Origin: Thioglobus_B sp964566765
GTDB taxonomy: Bacteria; Pseudomonadota; Gammaproteobacteria; PS1; Pseudothioglobaceae
NCBI GenBank assembly: GCA_964566765.1
Contig: CAZMJI010000053.1
Coordinates: forward strand, 1 to 7,404
DNA length: 7,404 nucleotides
Direction: 5' to 3'
Made by a program: the position numbers and the translations under genes. Below the pieces are notes generated by a model, which searched no databases, was not told where the DNA came from, and worked only from the letters and a program-made list of their open reading frames with translations. Below are positions 4,357 to 7,404 of this stretch, piece after piece; positions within the stretch are counted from its first letter, which is position 1, and the number at the start of each line of letters is the position of its first letter.

Positions 4357-7123
4357 GTCCGATTACAAATCTAGCCTAAATCTACCACAAACCAAATTCG
4401 CCATGAAGGCTAACTTGGCTGGTCGTGAGCCCAACTTTTTGAAGCAGTGGCAAAGTGATGACCTATACGCCAAGATCCGCGAAAAGAACAAAGGTAAGCC
4501 AACTTTTACCTTACATGATGGACCACCGTATGCCAACGGCGACATTCATATTGGTCATGCGGTTAACAAGGTACTGAAGGACATCATTATTAAATCCAAA
4601 GGCTTATCTGGTTTTGATGCGCCGTACGTACCGGGTTGGGACTGTCATGGTTTGCCCATTGAGCTAAATGTTGAGAAGAAAAAAGGCAAGGTTGGGGTAA
4701 AGATTGATGCCGACAGCTTTAGAAAAGCCTGCCGCAGTTACGCCGACACACAAGTTGCCAAACAAAAACAAGATTTCCAGCGTTTGGGTATTTTGGGCGA
4801 TTGGGATAAGCCTTATCTGACCAAAGATTTTAAATACGAAGCCGACATTGTTCGCGCATTGGGTAAGATTGTTGAAAATGGTCATATCGCCAAAGGCTAC
4901 AAGCCCGTGCATTGGTGTACGGAATGTGGTTCGGCCTTGGCTGAAGCTGAAGTTGAGTACAAAGACAAGCGCTCTGAAGCCATTGACGTTAAATTCACCC
5001 TAACCGACAACACTCTGTTTGCGACGGATAAGCCGGTATCAGCGGTGATTTGGACCACCACGCCATGGACACTGCCAGCCAACGAGGCGGTGGCCCTACA
5101 CCCTGAATTCACTTATGTGTTGGCCGATATTGGTTCAGAGTGTTTGATTTTGGCGCAAGATTTGGCCGAAGATGCCTTATCGCGTTATGGTGTTGAGGCT
5201 GACATTTTAGAACAGACGGTCACTGGTGCTCAGCTAGAAGGCTTAAGAGCTAAGCACCCATTCTACGATAAAGAAGTGCCGATTATTTTAGGTGATCACG
5301 TGACCCTGGATGCGGGTACCGGCGCCGTTCATACCGCGCCGGCGCATGGTCAGGAAGACTTTGTGGTGGGCCAGCAATACAACCTACCGGTAGACTGTCC
5401 AGTGGATGGCCGCGGTGTCTTTTTTGACAATGTTGAGCAATTGGCAGGTCAGTTTATCTTTAAAGCCAATGCCAGCGTGATTGAGATTCTTGAGAATAAC
5501 CATGCACTACTAAAGCATGAGCCGCTAGAGCACTCTTATCCACATTGTTGGCGCCATAAAACGCCGGTGATCTTTAGAGCCACACCGCAGTGGTTTGTGT
5601 CAATGACACAAAACGGCTTAAGAGACAATGTTAATCGCGAAATTAAAGATGTACAGTGGATTCCAGACTGGGGTCAGAAACGTATTGAGTTGATGGTGGA
5701 GAATCGCCCAGATTGGTGTATTTCTCGTCAACGCTTCTGGGGTGTGCCAATCACCATTTTCACGCATAAGCAAACCGGTGAGATGCATCCAAAAACCTTG
5801 GAGATTTTCGACACCGTGGCCAACAAGATTGAAGCTGGCGGTATTGAGGCCTGGTTTAACCTAGCGACTGAAGAGGTGCTGGGTGAGGAAGCAGCGGATT
5901 ACGACAAGACCCAAGACACCTTGGATGTTTGGTTTGATTCGGGCGTTAGTCATTATGCCGTCTTAGGTGCGCGTGACGAGTTAGATGACGTGGCGGATCT
6001 ATACCTAGAGGGCTCAGATCAGCATCGAGGCTGGTTCCAGTCATCAATCCTGTCATCTTGTGCCATCAATGGCAAAGCACCGTACAAACAAGTATTAACA
6101 CACGGTTTTACCGTGGACCAGAACGGCCACAAGATGAGTAAGTCACTCGGTAATGTGATTCCACCACAAAAAGTGGTGAATTCTCTGGGTGCAGATATCC
6201 TACGCCTGTGGATTGCTTCAACCGACTACACCGGTGAGATGACGGTATCAGACGAGATCTTAAAGCGTGGTGCTGACTCGTATCGACGCATTCGCAATAC
6301 CATGCGCTTTATGCTGGCCAATACTGCTGGTTTTGATCCGGCCAAAGACCTGTTGCCAACCGAGCAATTGTTGGATTTGGATAAATGGATGGTGGCGAAA
6401 ACCGCAGACCTGCAAGCGCAGATTATCGAGAGTTATGAAAACTACCACTTCCACAACGTGGTGCAGTTGGTGCTGAATTTCTGTACCAATGACTTGGGCG
6501 GCTTCTACCTGGATATTATTAAGGATCGTCAATACACCACGCAAGAAGACTCGCGTGCCAGACGCTCGGCACAGACTGCGCTGTATCACTTGAGTGAGGC
6601 CATGGTACGCTGGTTGTCACCGGTGTTGTCTTACACGGCGGAAGAGATCTGGCAGCACTTGCCGGGCGAGCGCGATGACAGTGTGTTCTTAAGCGAGTGG
6701 TATGAAGGTCTAGCAGCTGGCTATACCAACGATTCGATTGAAACTGCGCGTGAGCTGGCGCCGCACATTCGCAAGGCCATGGAGCAGATGCGCAGTGATA
6801 AGGTGATTGGTTCTTCATTAGATGCAGAGGTAGATATTTACTGTGATGAGAGCACACATCAATCGCTTGCGCAATTGGGCGACGAGCTGCGTTTTGTGTT
6901 TATTACCTCTTATGCGCGCATTCACCCGCTGTCTGAAGCGCCATCTGATGTGCTAGAAGTGTCTGATAGTATTCGCATCCAAGTGAGCAAGAGTGAGCAC
7001 CAGAAGTGTGTGCGCTGCTGGCACCACCGCGCCGACATCGGCGAGAATAGCGAGCATCCAGAGCTGTGTGGCCGTTGTGTCGACAATGTGGCTGGCGAGG
7101 GTGAAACCAGAGAGTACGCCTAA
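4355..7123 (+). CDS. ileS: Isoleucyl-tRNA synthetase (bacterial, zinc-tail type)
   Basis: This 922-residue class I synthetase charges tRNA(Ile) and edits misactivated valine. The N-terminus MSDYKSSLNLPQTKFAMKA matches the E. coli type, fixing the ATG at 4355. The HIGH signature is H65-I-G-H68 after HDGPPYANGDI. The CP1 editing domain shows the threonine-rich W233-T-T-T-P-W238 and GAVHTAPAHGQEDF with D335, the counterpart of the E. coli editing aspartate. K593-M-S-K-S597 is the ATP loop. The C-terminal zinc ribbon has C885-x2-C888 and C905-x2-C908, the same spacing as in E. coli (about 938 residues). All key elements are intact, and the protein is of the ordinary bacterial type rather than the eukaryote-like, mupirocin-resistant one. 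There is no Shine-Dalgarno. Its TAA overlaps the aroB ATG (TAATG). In many gammaproteobacteria lspA follows ileS; here it does not. Confidence 0.98.
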   Translation: MSDYKSSLNLPQTKFAMKANLAGREPNFLKQWQSDDLYAKIREKNKGKPTFTLHDGPPYANGDIHIGHAVNKVLKDIIIKSKGLSGFDAPYVPGWDCHGLPIELNVEKKKGKVGVKIDADSFRKACRSYADTQVAKQKQDFQRLGILGDWDKPYLTKDFKYEADIVRALGKIVENGHIAKGYKPVHWCTECGSALAEAEVEYKDKRSEAIDVKFTLTDNTLFATDKPVSAVIWTTTPWTLPANEAVALHPEFTYVLADIGSECLILAQDLAEDALSRYGVEADILEQTVTGAQLEGLRAKHPFYDKEVPIILGDHVTLDAGTGAVHTAPAHGQEDFVVGQQYNLPVDCPVDGRGVFFDNVEQLAGQFIFKANASVIEILENNHALLKHEPLEHSYPHCWRHKTPVIFRATPQWFVSMTQNGLRDNVNREIKDVQWIPDWGQKRIELMVENRPDWCISRQRFWGVPITIFTHKQTGEMHPKTLEIFDTVANKIEAGGIEAWFNLATEEVLGEEAADYDKTQDTLDVWFDSGVSHYAVLGARDELDDVADLYLEGSDQHRGWFQSSILSSCAINGKAPYKQVLTHGFTVDQNGHKMSKSLGNVIPPQKVVNSLGADILRLWIASTDYTGEMTVSDEILKRGADSYRRIRNTMRFMLANTAGFDPAKDLLPTEQLLDLDKWMVAKTADLQAQIIESYENYHFHNVVQLVLNFCTNDLGGFYLDIIKDRQYTTQEDSRARRSAQTALYHLSEAMVRWLSPVLSYTAEEIWQHLPGERDDSVFLSEWYEGLAAGYTNDSIETARELAPHIRKAMEQMRSDKVIGSSLDAEVDIYCDESTHQSLAQLGDELRFVFITSYARIHPLSEAPSDVLEVSDSIRIQVSKSEHQKCVRCWHHRADIGENSEHPELCGRCVDNVAGEGETREYA

Positions 7124-7404
7124 TGAGAACGCTTGAGCTAGATCTAGGAGATAAGTCGTATCCCATTTATATTGGCCAGGATCTCTTGTCTAAGGCTGAG
7201 TTGATCACGCCACATATTCACGGCAAACAGGTGATGATTGTTACCAATACCACGGTGGCACCGCTGTATCTAGACCAAGTTAAAGCCTTACTGGGCGACT
7301 ACCAAGTAGCTGAGGTGATTTTGCCCGACGGCGAAGAATTTAAAACCCTGGATACGGTGAATCAAATTTTCACTGCACTACTAGAAGCCAGGTTTGATCG
7401 TTCT
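7123..7404 (+). CDS. aroB: 3-dehydroquinate synthase, N-terminal part (runs off window)
   Basis: The visible 94 residues match the N-terminus of AroB, the NAD- and metal-dependent enzyme that makes 3-dehydroquinate from DAHP in the shikimate pathway. Recognisable parts are LELDLGDKSYPIYIG, the NAD-binding region strand QVMIVTNTTVAPLYLDQV, and VILPDGEEFKTLDTV, where PDGE-x-x-K is conserved in the family. The catalytic GGG and metal ligands lie beyond the window. The ATG shares its A with the ileS TAA stop, and no strong Shine-Dalgarno is seen, so translation is probably coupled to ileS. aroB more commonly follows aroK, so the pairing with ileS is unusual. Confidence 0.95.
   Translation, partial: MRTLELDLGDKSYPIYIGQDLLSKAELITPHIHGKQVMIVTNTTVAPLYLDQVKALLGDYQVAEVILPDGEEFKTLDTVNQIFTALLEARFDRS

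Noticed and set aside
6260..6857. Open frames on the opposite strand and in other phases inside ileS
   Set aside because: They are shadows of the ileS coding sequence with no motifs, initiation signals or plausible composition.

Overview
The window looks like a chromosomal segment of a gammaproteobacterium of moderate GC content. IleS, AroB and RluB resemble the gammaproteobacterial forms as I remember them, and a porin C-terminus indicates a Gram-negative envelope. The presence of a perfect FNR (oxygen regulator) box suggests a lineage that meets low oxygen. I cannot name the genus.

Layout, all on the + strand: (1) The 3' part of an outer-membrane porin gene (1-489) closes with a UUCG-loop intrinsic terminator. 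(2) ygfZ (627-1418) and coaX (1427-2101) are separated by 8 nt and form a likely operon. (3) A TATAAT promoter precedes trpS (2153-3352), and rluB follows after 4 nt (3357-3917). TrpS is the long form and carries a cysteine set resembling the [4Fe-4S] site described in Thermotoga maritima TrpRS. rluB is interrupted by exactly 100 Ns, an assembly gap that removes its catalytic core. (4) Between rluB and ileS lies the most interesting part: a perfect TTGAT-N4-ATCAA FNR/ANR box placed about 41 bp from a predicted start, an extended -10, a good Shine-Dalgarno, and two tandem mini-genes of 37 and 40 codons (4029-4142, 4161-4283). They encode related single-pass membrane proteins sharing an N-terminal NELN-x-D-x-VF motif. 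(5) ileS (4355-7123) has its own TATAAT box and overlaps the start of aroB (7123 to the window end) by one base.

Most of the window is housekeeping: tRNA charging (TrpS, IleS), rRNA modification (RluB), CoA synthesis (CoaX), Fe-S maintenance (YgfZ) and the shikimate pathway (AroB). The candidate undescribed system is the FNR-controlled pair of paralogous mini membrane proteins. Its function is unknown; accessory subunits or modulators of a respiratory or transport complex used at low oxygen are a reasonable hypothesis, not a demonstrated role. No RNA genes, insertion sequences, CRISPR arrays or long gene-free stretches were seen; the longest intergenic segment is about 137 nt.
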